A stretch of 64,000 nucleotides of DNA from Bradyrhizobium hereditatis (GTDB taxonomy: Bacteria; Pseudomonadota; Alphaproteobacteria; Rhizobiales; Xanthobacteraceae). Made by a program: the position numbers and the translations under genes. The DNA lies in NCBI RefSeq assembly GCF_020329435.1, contig NZ_JAGKJK010000006.1, positions 124,001 to 188,000 of the forward strand. Reading direction: 5' to 3'. The notes below the pieces were generated by a model. The model searched no databases. It had not been told where the DNA came from and saw only the letters and a list, made by a program, of their open reading frames with translations. Below, piece by piece: positions 17,103-25,506 of the stretch (the first letter of the stretch is position 1; each line of letters starts with the position of its first letter).

Positions 17103-17852
17103 GTGATCGCTCGTCCAGGGGATACCGAACAGAAACTTGATCTGCCGCCCGGTTATACTTTGGTCGCGTTGCGCGAGCTCGGCGACGCCTTTGCCCATGC
17201 TTGCGAGATCGCAGCGGAGGCGGGGGCGGGGACGCTGGTATGGGTGCGACGTTACGACCTAGTCGAGTTCGCGGTGGTGCTCGAACCGGACGAGCCGCTG
17301 ACGTCCGCGCGCAGGGCGTTCTTTGCCGGGATGAATGCGCTGGCGGATGCGATTGCCGCCCATTGTCCGCCGGAGCGGGAGGTCACGTTCGACTGGCCCG
17401 ACGCCGTCAGGTTCGACGCCGGATTGCTCGGCGGCGGGCGGCTCGCCTGGCCGAAGGATTGCGCCGAAGACGAGGTGCCGGCCTGGCTCGTTTTCGGCGT
17501 GATCCTGCGCGCCGCGGCGATGGCGCATGTTCCGGAAGTGCAGGCGGCCTCGGGCGTATCGCTATTGAGCGAAGGTTTCGAGATACTCGATACCGACGCG
17601 ATCATCGAAAGTTTTAGCCGACACCTGATGACGGCGTTCGATCGCTGGAAGGAGCGCGGCTTCGATGCGATCGCGCGGGACTATCTGGAGCGGCTTCCCA
17701 AGAAAAAAGCCGGCGAGCGCCGCGGCATCGACGTCAACGGCGATCTTGTGGTCAGTCTGTCAGCCGGCGCGCCGGAACGGAGCAGTCTCCTGGATGCGCT
17801 GGCAAACGCCAGTTGGTATGATGCGCAGGCGCGCGGTCCGAAATTCGGATGA
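17103..17852 (+). CDS. Biotin/lipoate-protein-ligase-like protein (DUF4444 type)
   Basis: This 249-residue protein starts at GTG 17103. The region from residue 15 to 170 resembles the catalytic core of biotin/lipoate ligases: the opening LPPGYTLVALRELGDAF, GTLVWVRRYDLVEFAVVLEPDEPL, and the FDWPDAVRFDAGLLGGGRLAWP segment that resembles the biotin-site strand. The C-terminal 60 residues (KKKAGERRGIDVNGDLVVSL) fit a DUF4444-type domain. The classical GRGRRGR-type nucleotide loop is not evident, so ligase activity is doubtful. It is the first gene of the long formate dehydrogenase operon, 8 bases before the next gene, which points to a role in making or attaching something to that enzyme. Confidence 0.7.
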   Translation: MIARPGDTEQKLDLPPGYTLVALRELGDAFAHACEIAAEAGAGTLVWVRRYDLVEFAVVLEPDEPLTSARRAFFAGMNALADAIAAHCPPEREVTFDWPDAVRFDAGLLGGGRLAWPKDCAEDEVPAWLVFGVILRAAAMAHVPEVQAASGVSLLSEGFEILDTDAIIESFSRHLMTAFDRWKERGFDAIARDYLERLPKKKAGERRGIDVNGDLVVSLSAGAPERSSLLDALANASWYDAQARGPKFG

Positions 17853-17859
17853 GGCGGAC

Positions 17860-18435
17860 ATGCTGAAGTATCCGCGCACCATCAGGCTTGACCCGTCGGA
17901 TACGTTCGTCTTCGAACGCGCGGCGGAACCCGGCGAATGGGCGGTTTCCGGTGCGTTCGTTTTTTGGAACCGGGATCCGGCGACGCTCGGCCCGAAGCAG
18001 CGCGTGGCGCTGCGTTCGGGCTTTCTCGGCATCGACAGTCTCGGGTGGTCGACGCTCGCCATCGTCACCGAAGCGACGGACGCGGAACGGCAGGCGATGA
18101 TCGCGCGGCTTGCCGAGCAATTGATGGAGAAATTCGGGGCGCCAGATATGGAGGCCGCACGCCATGCGGCCGAAGAGGAGATCGCATTCGCGGCTTCGCT
18201 GTGCGAACACCCGCCGCAGACGCTGCTCGCCGTTCAGCGCAGCGTCGAAAACGGCGAAATCCGCGAGCGCTTCCGCACCCTGAAGCCGCGTCCGGGTGCC
18301 ACAGATGGCGACCGGTTGCACGGCCATGCCCGCGCCTTTACCTTTCATGAAGTGGAAGGCGATGATGAACCTGGCGAAGAGGTCGATCTTCGCGGGCTGA
18401 TCAGGACCGACGGCAAGATGACGGATCGTACATGA
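17860..18435 (+). CDS. DUF6505-like protein of the formate dehydrogenase cluster
   Basis: This 191-residue protein starts 8 bases after the ligase-like gene and overlaps the next gene by 4 bases. It has no signal peptide, membrane segment or metal motif. The N-terminal part (LKYPRTIRLDPSDTFVFERAAEPGEWAVSG) is followed by an alpha-helical stretch rich in Ala and Glu (about residues 85-135). I recall it as a conserved partner of the ligase-like protein in Bradyrhizobium and relatives, but the DUF number is given from memory. Function unknown; the context suggests formate dehydrogenase maturation. Confidence 0.6.
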   Translation: MLKYPRTIRLDPSDTFVFERAAEPGEWAVSGAFVFWNRDPATLGPKQRVALRSGFLGIDSLGWSTLAIVTEATDAERQAMIARLAEQLMEKFGAPDMEAARHAAEEEIAFAASLCEHPPQTLLAVQRSVENGEIRERFRTLKPRPGATDGDRLHGHARAFTFHEVEGDDEPGEEVDLRGLIRTDGKMTDRT

Positions 18436-19454
18436 GAGAATTCTGGGTCGCTTCGGGCCATCACCTCACGCGCCGCGCCGATCACGGCGGCCTCGTCGCG
18501 ACGCCCGAACTCATCATGGCCTATCTGGCGCGTCCCGAATTGATGCCGCCGGCGGATGCCTGCGAGGACGAGCGCCAGTTGCATGCGAGCCTGATGGCCG
18601 ATCCGCTGCGCCCGGTCTCAAGCGCCGAGATCGCACGGCTTGCGGACGCCGATGCGCGCGAGAACTGGTCGTTCATGATGAATTTTCGCGACCGGCTGAT
18701 GGCGGCGCCGTCGCTGGAGGCGGTCTACGTTGCGCTCGCCCGCAAAGGCGCCGGCGATCTGCCGCCGATCTTCCTGTCGCAGTTATGTCATTTGATTCTG
18801 CGCAATGCGCTCGAAGGCTGCGACGACCCTTATATATTGCGCGCGGCGGAGCTGTTCTATCGGAGCCAACTCGCCGCCATTCACGAAGGCACGTTGCTGC
18901 TGGCCGATGCCGAGGTTATCGAAGCGGAGCAGCATGCCCAGCATGACCTGCATTCATCACCGCTGACGGCCATGCTGCAGCAGCCGAAGTCGTTCGGCGA
19001 GATGGACGTCATGGATGACGAAAACGCCTGGACCTATTGGTCGCGGTCGGATGCGCATGCCATGGTCATGAATATCGGCGGCAACGCCAAGGCGCGCGCC
19101 GGGCTGTGTCGGGTCATCGAGCGTTGGATCGCTCATCTGCTCGGCCTCACGGTCAACATCGAAAGCATCGCCGCGATCGAGGACCGCGATTGGCGCTGGT
19201 TCGTCGGTCTCGATAGCGAGGCGACGCGGATCGGCAATGCGCTGTGGCGGGGCGAGCGGCTGGAAAACAGCGTTGCCGAACGCATTGTCGCCCTGATGCG
19301 CTTGACCTTCGAAGATACGCGATTGGTGGACGAGCGGGTCGGGGACAAGCCGGTCTACCTCATCCTGGCCATGGGCGCCGACAAGGTGGTGAGATTGAAG
19401 CCGCAAAATCTGGTCGCCGGCCTGCCGCTTGCGGCGGCCGCGAATGTCACATGA
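18432..19454 (+). CDS. DUF6352 family protein
   Basis: This 340-residue cytoplasmic protein begins MREFWVASGHHL at ATG 18432, overlapping the previous stop (ATGA). It is largely helical. It contains MREFWVASGHHLTRRADHGG at its start and several His/Glu-rich helices (AAIHEGTLLLADAEVIEAEQHAQHDLH, near residue 155) that could bind metal. No enzyme motif is recognised. It is a regular member of alphaproteobacterial formate dehydrogenase clusters; the role is unknown, probably in cofactor insertion or assembly. Confidence 0.65.
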   Translation: MREFWVASGHHLTRRADHGGLVATPELIMAYLARPELMPPADACEDERQLHASLMADPLRPVSSAEIARLADADARENWSFMMNFRDRLMAAPSLEAVYVALARKGAGDLPPIFLSQLCHLILRNALEGCDDPYILRAAELFYRSQLAAIHEGTLLLADAEVIEAEQHAQHDLHSSPLTAMLQQPKSFGEMDVMDDENAWTYWSRSDAHAMVMNIGGNAKARAGLCRVIERWIAHLLGLTVNIESIAAIEDRDWRWFVGLDSEATRIGNALWRGERLENSVAERIVALMRLTFEDTRLVDERVGDKPVYLILAMGADKVVRLKPQNLVAGLPLAAAANVT

Positions 19455-19476
19455 TCCACCGAAGGGAGGATGATCA

Positions 19477-19989
19477 ATGACGGAGGCATCCCGCGAAGTC
19501 GGCGTGGTGGTGCGGCGCCGTGCGATCGACAATCCCTGGATCGACCAGTTGTGGTCGCCGGCGATGGTCCTAGAGGAGGTGCCCGCCACTGCGCCGTGGA
19601 CGGTGCTGTCCAGCGAGGCCGAAGCAACGACCTATTATGCGGGCTCCGCGAGCATTGATCTGTTCAGCTCGGACACCGCGAATTATCGCGACAACCTTGC
19701 CGACGGCGCGCCGCGCATCTGGGTCGCGCTGCGTCGTCCGGACGGCGGCGCCGAGCTGGAGCTGACGAAGGTCACCGCCGATCCGACCGAAGGGGAGGCG
19801 CTGTTCGAAAGCGGCTGCGAGGTGATCGGCACCGTGCCGATGCCGGCCGAGATCGCGTCATGGGTTGCGGCCTTTGTCGATCGTTTCCATGTCGAGCGCG
19901 TGTTTCACAAGCGCAAGCGGGATCGCGCGAGCACCGATCGGCCTCGCGTGCCGGGCGGCCGATCGGATGAGGGAGCTGGACGTCCATGA
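19477..19989 (+). CDS. DUF3305 family protein
   Basis: This 170-residue protein starts behind GGGAGG with a 22-base gap from the DUF6352 gene. The core is VGVVVRRRAIDNPWIDQLWSP, then a domain with conserved acidic residues and an RIWVALR strand, ending in a basic disordered tail (KRKRDRASTDRPR). DUF3305 is found almost only next to DUF3306 and formate dehydrogenase genes. It overlaps the DUF3306 gene by 4 bases, so the two are probably made in equal amounts and may bind each other. Biochemical role unknown. Confidence 0.8.
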   Translation: MTEASREVGVVVRRRAIDNPWIDQLWSPAMVLEEVPATAPWTVLSSEAEATTYYAGSASIDLFSSDTANYRDNLADGAPRIWVALRRPDGGAELELTKVTADPTEGEALFESGCEVIGTVPMPAEIASWVAAFVDRFHVERVFHKRKRDRASTDRPRVPGGRSDEGAGRP

Positions 19990-20681
19990 GCGGTCCGGAC
20001 GAAGCCGATCGGGATAAAGGCTTTCTGGCGCGATGGTCGCAGCGCAAGCTGGAGGCAAAGCAGCCGGAAGCGAAACCGGCCACGTCAGCGACTGAAAGCG
20101 TCGAATCGTCCCGCTTACCCGCAACGCCAGGTGAAGACGCCGCGCCGGAGTTCGATCTTTCAAGCTTGCCGAAGCTCGAGGAATTGACTGCTGGCACCGA
20201 TATCACTGCCTTTCTGCGCAAAGGCGTGCCTGAACATCTGCGAAACGCGGCTTTGCGACAATCCTGGGCGCTGGATCCCGCGATTCGCAATTACGTCAGC
20301 CCTGCGCTTGAATATGCCTATGACTGGAACGCGCCGGGCGGGGTCCCCGGCGGCGGCGAGCTCGGTGCGGGCGTCGATGTGGCGCGGCTGGTGTCGCAGA
20401 TCATGGGCGAACGTGCCGCTGAAAACCTAAAATCTGATGCAAATCCCGAAAATGACGTGGCCGATTCTTTGCCACACGAGCGCGAAGGGCCGTCGGAGTC
20501 ACAAGCGGAACTTCCGATGCAGCCTGTGAGGCGGGCTGAAGAAGCGGTGGAGCCAGAAAGCGCTTCGAAGGTCGAAAATGCGGCCGATGGAACCTTACCC
20601 GTGTGTGAATCCGAACCAGCAAAGAGTGTTGCGCCGCAGCAACCACTGCGACGTCATGGCACCGCGAAACCGATTGTTTAG
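19986..20681 (+). CDS. DUF3306 family protein
   Basis: This 231-residue protein has a short conserved start (GFLARWSQRKLEAK), a low-complexity linker, then the conserved core LPKLEELTAGTDITAFLRKGVPEHLRNAALR and a WALDPAIRNYVSPALEYAYDWN segment (about residues 55-110). The last 80 residues are acidic, proline-rich and probably disordered. DUF3306 always travels with DUF3305 near formate dehydrogenase. It ends the first part of the operon; a 128-base AT-rich gap follows before the helix-turn-helix/TorD gene. Confidence 0.8.
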   Translation: MSGPDEADRDKGFLARWSQRKLEAKQPEAKPATSATESVESSRLPATPGEDAAPEFDLSSLPKLEELTAGTDITAFLRKGVPEHLRNAALRQSWALDPAIRNYVSPALEYAYDWNAPGGVPGGGELGAGVDVARLVSQIMGERAAENLKSDANPENDVADSLPHEREGPSESQAELPMQPVRRAEEAVEPESASKVENAADGTLPVCESEPAKSVAPQQPLRRHGTAKPIV

Positions 20682-20731
20682 ACAAAAGTTTTTTGCGGAC
20701 ATAGCTGAAGCCTATGGTACAGATTTCTTAA

Positions 20732-20752
20732 TTGGAATAATTCCAGTTCCAA
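20732..20752. promoter_or_regulatory. Palindromic candidate operator before the HTH-TorD gene
   Basis: The 128-base gap 20682-20809 is clearly richer in A and T than its surroundings. It contains TTGGAA (20732-20737) and TTCCAA (20747-20752) as outer arms, and within them TGGAA-TAA-TTCCA (20733-20745). It lies 58 bases upstream of a gene whose N-terminus is a helix-turn-helix, so autoregulation is a reasonable guess. A second promoter for the structural genes probably lies here. Confidence 0.45.
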
Positions 20753-20809
20753 GTTTGTTTGCCCGGGGACACGGGTGGCGCAAATGGGCGGGGAGAAATC
20801 GGTAGCACC

Positions 20810-21598
20810 ATGCGTGATGCCGGACTGGAACTAGCTATCAAGGCAGCAGGTGGCGTCGGGTCGCTGGCGCGGGGACTGGGCATTGCTCAGCCGTCGGTTT
20901 CGGCGTGGTCGCGCATTCCGGCGGAACGCGTTCTCGCCGTCGAGGCGCTGACGCAGGTGAGACGATTCGTCCTTCGGCCTGATCTCTACGGGGCATCCGA
21001 GGATGAAGTGATATCGAAGCCTGAAATCGACGAGATTGATCAGTTCCGCGCCGCCGAGTACGGCCTGTTGTCGTTGCTGCTCGGCAAGGCGCCTGACGCC
21101 GATACACTCAAGCGGGTTGCCACGCTGAAGGGCGATGCATCCGATCTCGGCATGGCCCATGTCGAACTCGCTTCCGCGGCAGCAGCGACCGATGATCGTG
21201 CCGTAAGCAAGGAGTTCTTCGATCTCTTCATCGGGCTCGGCCGCGGCGAACTGCTTCCCTATGCTTCCTATTATCTGACCGGTTTTCTGCACGAACGTCC
21301 GCTGGCGCGGGTGCGCGAGGATCTGCGCGCACTCGGGATTGAACGCGCCGGCACTTCGCGCGAGCCGGAAGATCACATCGCTATCCTGCTCGAAGTCATG
21401 GCGGGCCTGGCGCGCGGCGACTTCGAGGCCGAGTTCGCTGAGCAGGCGCGCTTTTTTGAGCGTCATCTCAAGTCGTGGGCGGCGCGGATGTTCGCCGATC
21501 TCGAAATGTCGCAATCGGCGCGCTTCTACCGCGCCGTCGGCCGAGTCGGCCGTGTCTTCATGGAATTGGAATCCGAGGCCTTCACGCTGTCCGAGTGA
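20810..21598 (+). CDS. Helix-turn-helix / TorD chaperone fusion
   Basis: This 262-residue protein joins two domains. Residues about 5-50 (AIKAAGGVGSLARGLGIAQP, then SVSAWSRIPAERVLAVEA) are a Cro/YdaS-type DNA-binding helix-turn-helix. Residues about 65-258 are a TorD/DmsD-type chaperone, with the typical helix FFDLFIGLGRGELLPYASYYLTG. TorD proteins bind the Tat signal and the apo-form of molybdoenzymes until the cofactor is inserted. It lies 34 bases upstream of the Tat-signal small protein and then the catalytic subunit, so it is the formate dehydrogenase chaperone. The fused DNA-binding domain suggests it also senses assembly state. ATG 20810 was chosen because the fold begins there. Confidence 0.8.
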   Translation: MRDAGLELAIKAAGGVGSLARGLGIAQPSVSAWSRIPAERVLAVEALTQVRRFVLRPDLYGASEDEVISKPEIDEIDQFRAAEYGLLSLLLGKAPDADTLKRVATLKGDASDLGMAHVELASAAAATDDRAVSKEFFDLFIGLGRGELLPYASYYLTGFLHERPLARVREDLRALGIERAGTSREPEDHIAILLEVMAGLARGDFEAEFAEQARFFERHLKSWAARMFADLEMSQSARFYRAVGRVGRVFMELESEAFTLSE

Positions 21599-21632
21599 CA
21601 GTGATGAGGCAACGTGAACAGGAGAGACCGTA

Positions 21633-21848
21633 ATGAGCAAGCCATCCGAGAGTAAGGGCAAGTCACGGGGCGCAGGGGTGGATCGGCGCAGCCTGTTTCT
21701 GATGGGCGGTTCGGCGGTCGCAGCGGCTGCCGTTGTCCCGCTTGCGGGCAGCGAGGCGGCCGCGGACGAGTCGCAGGCCGAGCGCGTTAAGGCGCGCTAC
21801 AAGGAAACCGATCACGTCAAGAATTTCTATCGCGTCAACCGCTATTGA
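21633..21848 (+). CDS. Formate dehydrogenase region Tat-targeted small protein
   Basis: This 71-residue protein starts behind GGAGAG. It has a twin-arginine signal (DRRSLFLMGGSAVAAAAVVPLAG) and a short exported tail with the conserved end KETDHVKNFYRVNRY. It matches the small Tat-target family found in front of formate dehydrogenase alpha genes. It has no cofactor motif of its own. The likely role is as a small exported subunit or assembly helper, co-transported with the folded enzyme. Confidence 0.85.
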   Translation: MSKPSESKGKSRGAGVDRRSLFLMGGSAVAAAAVVPLAGSEAAADESQAERVKARYKETDHVKNFYRVNRY

Positions 21849-21861
21849 TGGGACCACGCAC

Positions 21862-24828
21862 ATGTTGATGAAGCGAAGAGACGGATCCGCGGGCAAGGCG
21901 CGTTTGCAGGGAATCGCCGCCGGCCTCGCGTCGGGAGTTCTCGATCGCCGCACGTTCCTGCGGCGGTCTGGTCTGGCAGCCGGTGCAGGCGCCGCGATCG
22001 GCCTCATGCCGCTCGGCTCGGTGCGCAAGGCGCAGGCCGGTCCTGAGAAGGTCGGTGCGCCGACCGAAATCAGGAAGAACATCTGCACGCATTGCTCGGT
22101 CGGTTGCACCGTGATCGCCGAGGTGCAGAACGGCGTCTGGGTCGGCCAGGAGCCGGCCTGGGAAAGCCCGATCAACCGCGGCTCGCATTGCGCCAAGGGC
22201 GCGGCGGTGCGCGAACTCGTGCACGGCGACCGCCGGCTGAAATACCCGATGAAGCTGGTGAACGGCGAGTGGCAGAAGATCTCGTGGGACCAGGCCATCA
22301 ACGAGATCGGCGACAAGATGCTGGAGATTCGCCAGAAGTCGGGCGCCGATTCCGTCTATCTGCTCGGCTCGGCGAAATTCTCCAACGAGGGCGGCTATCT
22401 GTTCCGCAAGTTCGCCGCGTTCTGGGGCACCAACTCGATCGATCACCAGGCCCGCATCTGTCATTCGACCACCGTCGCCGGCGTAGCCAATACCTGGGGC
22501 TACGGCGCGATGACGAACTCCTACAATGACATGCGCAATTCGAAGACCATCATCTTCATGGGGTCGAACGCGGCCGAAGCGCATCCGGTCTCATTGCAGC
22601 ACATTCTGTCCGGCAAGGAGCTCAACCGCGCCAACGTGTTCGTGCTCGATCCGCGCTTCACCCGCACCGCGGCGCACGCCACCGAATATGTCCGCTTCCG
22701 CGGCGGCACCGACATCGCCGTGATCTGGGGCATGCTGCACCACATCTTCGCCAATGGCTGGGAAGACAAGCAGTTCATCCAGCAGCGCGTCTACGGCATG
22801 GACCAGATCCGCGCCGAAGTCGCGAAGTGGACGCCGGAAGAGGTCGAGCGCGTCACCGGCATTCCCGGCGAGCAGTTGAAGAAGGTCGCCGAAACCTTCG
22901 CCAAGCAGAAGCCATCCACCATTGTCTGGTGCATGGGCGGCACCCAGCACACCGTCGGCACCGCCAACGTCCGCGCTTATTGCAATCTGCTGCTCGCGAC
23001 CGGCAACGTCGGCTCGTTCGGCAGCGGCGCCAACATCTTCCGCGGCCATTGCAACGTGCAGGGCGCGACCGATATCGGGCTCGATATCACGACGCTGCCG
23101 CTCTATTACGGCCTCGTCGAAGGCGCCTGGAAGCACTGGGCGCGGGTCTGGGAAGTCGAATACGACTACCTGCAGTCGCGTTTCGACGAGGTCCCGGCGA
23201 AGGCGGGCCGTCCGGCACGCACCCGCAAGCAGAACATGGAGCTGCCGGGCATCCCATGGACCCGCTGGTTCGATGCGACGCTCGCCAATCCTGACGACGT
23301 CGACCAACGCGATGCCGTGAAAGGCGTGATCGTCATGGGCCACGGCGGCAACACCGTGCCGCGCATGACGGAAATGGTGAAGGGCCTCGAAAAGCTCGAG
23401 CTGCTGGTGGTCGCCGATCCGCATCCGACCACCTTCGCCGCGATCTCCGAGCGCAAGAACGGCACCTATCTCTTGCCGGCTTGTACCCAGTTCGAGACCT
23501 CGGGGTCGCGCACGGCTTCCAACCGCTCGCTGCAGTGGGGCGAGCAGATCGTCAAGCCGATCTTCGAATCGAAGGACGACTACGAGATCATCTATCTCCT
23601 GTCGGAAAAGCTCGGCTTCGCCGACAAGATGTTCAAGAACATCAAGGTCGAGAACAAGCGGCCGTCGCCGGAAGACCTGCTCCGCGAAATCAACCGCGGC
23701 GGCTTCTCGACCGGCTATTCCGGCCAGTCGCCGGAGCGGCTGAAGGCGCATATGAGGAACCAGGGCAAGTTCGACCTGGTAACCCTGCGCGCCAAGGCGG
23801 ACGAGCCCGAGATCGGCGGCGACTATTACGGCCTGCCGTGGCCGTGCTGGGGCACGCCACAGATCAGGCACCCGGGCACGCATACGCTCTACAACACCAA
23901 CCTGCACGCCAAGGACGGCGGCGGTACGTTCCGCGCCCGCTTCGGCGTGGTGTACGAGGAGAAGCAGCCGGACGGTTCGGTGAAGAACGTGAACATGCTG
24001 TCCGAAGGCTCCTACAGCAAGGGCTCGGAGCTGACCGACGGCTATCCCGAATTCACCTATGGCGTGCTCAAGAAGCTCGGCTGGGACAAGGATCTCACCG
24101 CGGACGAGCTCGCCACCATCCAGAAGATCGGCGGCAACAATCCTGATGGCGTTGGCTGGGCAGTCGACCTGTCCGGCGGCATCATTCGCGTCACGCTGGA
24201 GCATGGCGTGATGGCCTACGGCAACGGTAAGGCCCGCGCGGTGGCGTGGAATCTGCCCGATCCGGTGCCGGTGCATCGCGAGCCGATCTACACGGCGCGT
24301 CCCGATCTCGTCGCGAAATATCCGACGCGTCCGGACGGGCGTCAGTTCCGCATGGCCAATATCGGCTTCTCGATTCAGAAGGCCGCGGTGGAGAAGGGAC
24401 TTGCCAAGCAATTCCCGATCATCCTGACCTCGGGACGTCTGGTCGAATACGAAGGCGGCGGCGAAGAGACGCGATCGAACAAGTGGCTCGCCGAATTGCA
24501 GCAGGACATGTTCGTCGAGGTCAACACCGCGGATGCCGCCGAACGCGGCATCAAGGACGGCGGCTGGGTCTGGGTGTTCGGTCCGGAAAACAGCTCGAAG
24601 GCCCGCGTCAAGGCGCTGGTCACGGATCGTGTCGGCAAGGGCGTGGCATTCATGCCATTCCACTTCTCCGGCTGGTTCCAAGGCGTCGACCAACGCGGCA
24701 AGTATCCGAAGGGCGCAGACCCGATCGTGCTCGGCGAAAGCGTTAACACGATCACGTCCTACGGCTACGACCCCGTTACCGGCATGCATGAGGGCAAGGT
24801 GACCCTCTGCCAGATCCAAGCGGCGTGA
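21862..24828 (+). CDS. fdhA: Formate dehydrogenase, catalytic alpha subunit (Tat exported, Cys type)
   Basis: This 988-residue molybdo/tungsto-bis-PGD enzyme oxidises formate to CO2. It has a Tat signal (LDRRTFLRRSG, residues 27-37). Cys75, Cys78, Cys82 and Cys110 bind the proximal 4Fe-4S cluster, and Cys200 followed by His201 (QARICHSTTV) is the metal ligand, in place of selenocysteine. The C-terminal molybdopterin-binding domain is present (FPIILTSGRLVEYEGGG onward). With the beta and gamma subunits it forms a periplasm-facing, membrane-bound complex of the FDH-N/O type that delivers electrons to quinone. The start ATG 21862 is 13 bases after the small Tat protein. Confidence 0.95.
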   Translation: MLMKRRDGSAGKARLQGIAAGLASGVLDRRTFLRRSGLAAGAGAAIGLMPLGSVRKAQAGPEKVGAPTEIRKNICTHCSVGCTVIAEVQNGVWVGQEPAWESPINRGSHCAKGAAVRELVHGDRRLKYPMKLVNGEWQKISWDQAINEIGDKMLEIRQKSGADSVYLLGSAKFSNEGGYLFRKFAAFWGTNSIDHQARICHSTTVAGVANTWGYGAMTNSYNDMRNSKTIIFMGSNAAEAHPVSLQHILSGKELNRANVFVLDPRFTRTAAHATEYVRFRGGTDIAVIWGMLHHIFANGWEDKQFIQQRVYGMDQIRAEVAKWTPEEVERVTGIPGEQLKKVAETFAKQKPSTIVWCMGGTQHTVGTANVRAYCNLLLATGNVGSFGSGANIFRGHCNVQGATDIGLDITTLPLYYGLVEGAWKHWARVWEVEYDYLQSRFDEVPAKAGRPARTRKQNMELPGIPWTRWFDATLANPDDVDQRDAVKGVIVMGHGGNTVPRMTEMVKGLEKLELLVVADPHPTTFAAISERKNGTYLLPACTQFETSGSRTASNRSLQWGEQIVKPIFESKDDYEIIYLLSEKLGFADKMFKNIKVENKRPSPEDLLREINRGGFSTGYSGQSPERLKAHMRNQGKFDLVTLRAKADEPEIGGDYYGLPWPCWGTPQIRHPGTHTLYNTNLHAKDGGGTFRARFGVVYEEKQPDGSVKNVNMLSEGSYSKGSELTDGYPEFTYGVLKKLGWDKDLTADELATIQKIGGNNPDGVGWAVDLSGGIIRVTLEHGVMAYGNGKARAVAWNLPDPVPVHREPIYTARPDLVAKYPTRPDGRQFRMANIGFSIQKAAVEKGLAKQFPIILTSGRLVEYEGGGEETRSNKWLAELQQDMFVEVNTADAAERGIKDGGWVWVFGPENSSKARVKALVTDRVGKGVAFMPFHFSGWFQGVDQRGKYPKGADPIVLGESVNTITSYGYDPVTGMHEGKVTLCQIQAA

Positions 24829-24842
24829 GAGGAGAATAGATC

Positions 24843-25439
24843 ATGGCTCGCGTCAAATTTCTTTGTGATGCCGACCGCTGCATCGAGTGCAATGCCTGCG
24901 TGACGGCCTGCAAGAACGAACATGAAGTGCCCTGGGGCATCAATCGCCGCCGTGTCGTCACCATCAATGACGGCAAGCCCGGCGAACGTTCAGTCTCGAT
25001 GGCCTGCATGCACTGCACGGATGCGCCGTGCGCTGCCGTTTGCCCGGTGTCGTGCTTCTACACCACGGCCGACGGCGTCGTGCTGCACTCCAAGGACCTG
25101 TGCATCGGCTGCGGCTACTGCTTCTACGCCTGTCCGTTCGGAGCGCCGCAATATCCGAAGGTCGGCAACTTCGGCTCGCGCGGCAAGATGGATAAGTGCA
25201 CCTACTGCGCGGGTGGCCCGGAGGCCGACTCCACGCCGGCCGAGTACGCCAAATACGGCGCCAACCGGCTGGCCGAGGGCAAGCTGCCGATCTGCGCCGA
25301 GATGTGCTCGACCAAGTCGCTGCTGGCCGGCGACGGCGCGATCATCGCCGAGATCTACAAGGAGCGGGTGATGAAGCGCGGTTACGGCTCCGGCATGTGG
25401 GGCTGGAAGACGGCCTATAGCGATTCGCCGACCGGCTGA
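24843..25439 (+). CDS. fdh3B: Formate dehydrogenase FDH3 beta subunit (4Fe-4S)
   Basis: This 198-residue electron-transfer subunit has sixteen cysteines arranged as four ferredoxin-type sites: CIECNACVTAC, CMHCTDAPCAAVCP, CIGCGYCFYACP, and CTYC with the late CAEMC. It passes electrons from the alpha subunit to the cytochrome b subunit. It has no signal of its own and is expected to be exported together with the Tat-targeted alpha subunit. It starts 14 bases after the alpha stop. A strong GC hairpin separates it from the gamma gene. Confidence 0.93.
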   Translation: MARVKFLCDADRCIECNACVTACKNEHEVPWGINRRRVVTINDGKPGERSVSMACMHCTDAPCAAVCPVSCFYTTADGVVLHSKDLCIGCGYCFYACPFGAPQYPKVGNFGSRGKMDKCTYCAGGPEADSTPAEYAKYGANRLAEGKLPICAEMCSTKSLLAGDGAIIAEIYKERVMKRGYGSGMWGWKTAYSDSPTG

Positions 25440-25446
25440 TGCAACA

Positions 25447-25470
25447 GCCGCCGCGCTCTGGCGCGGCGGC
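25447..25470 (+). other. Intercistronic hairpin
   Basis: GCCGCCGCGC and GCGCGGCGGC form a perfect 10-pair stem with a 4-base loop, just after the beta-subunit stop. No T-run follows, so it more likely adjusts message stability or partial read-through than ends transcription. Confidence 0.6.
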
Positions 25471-25506
25471 ATCAGGATAATTCCGATACGGAAAGGCGTT
25501 GCGCAA

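Noticed and set aside
22591..24819. A very long open frame antisense to fdhA
   Set aside because: Frames opposite GC-rich genes stay open because of codon bias. Its product is a low-complexity His/Arg/Ala mix with no family motif, while the sense strand encodes a clear enzyme.
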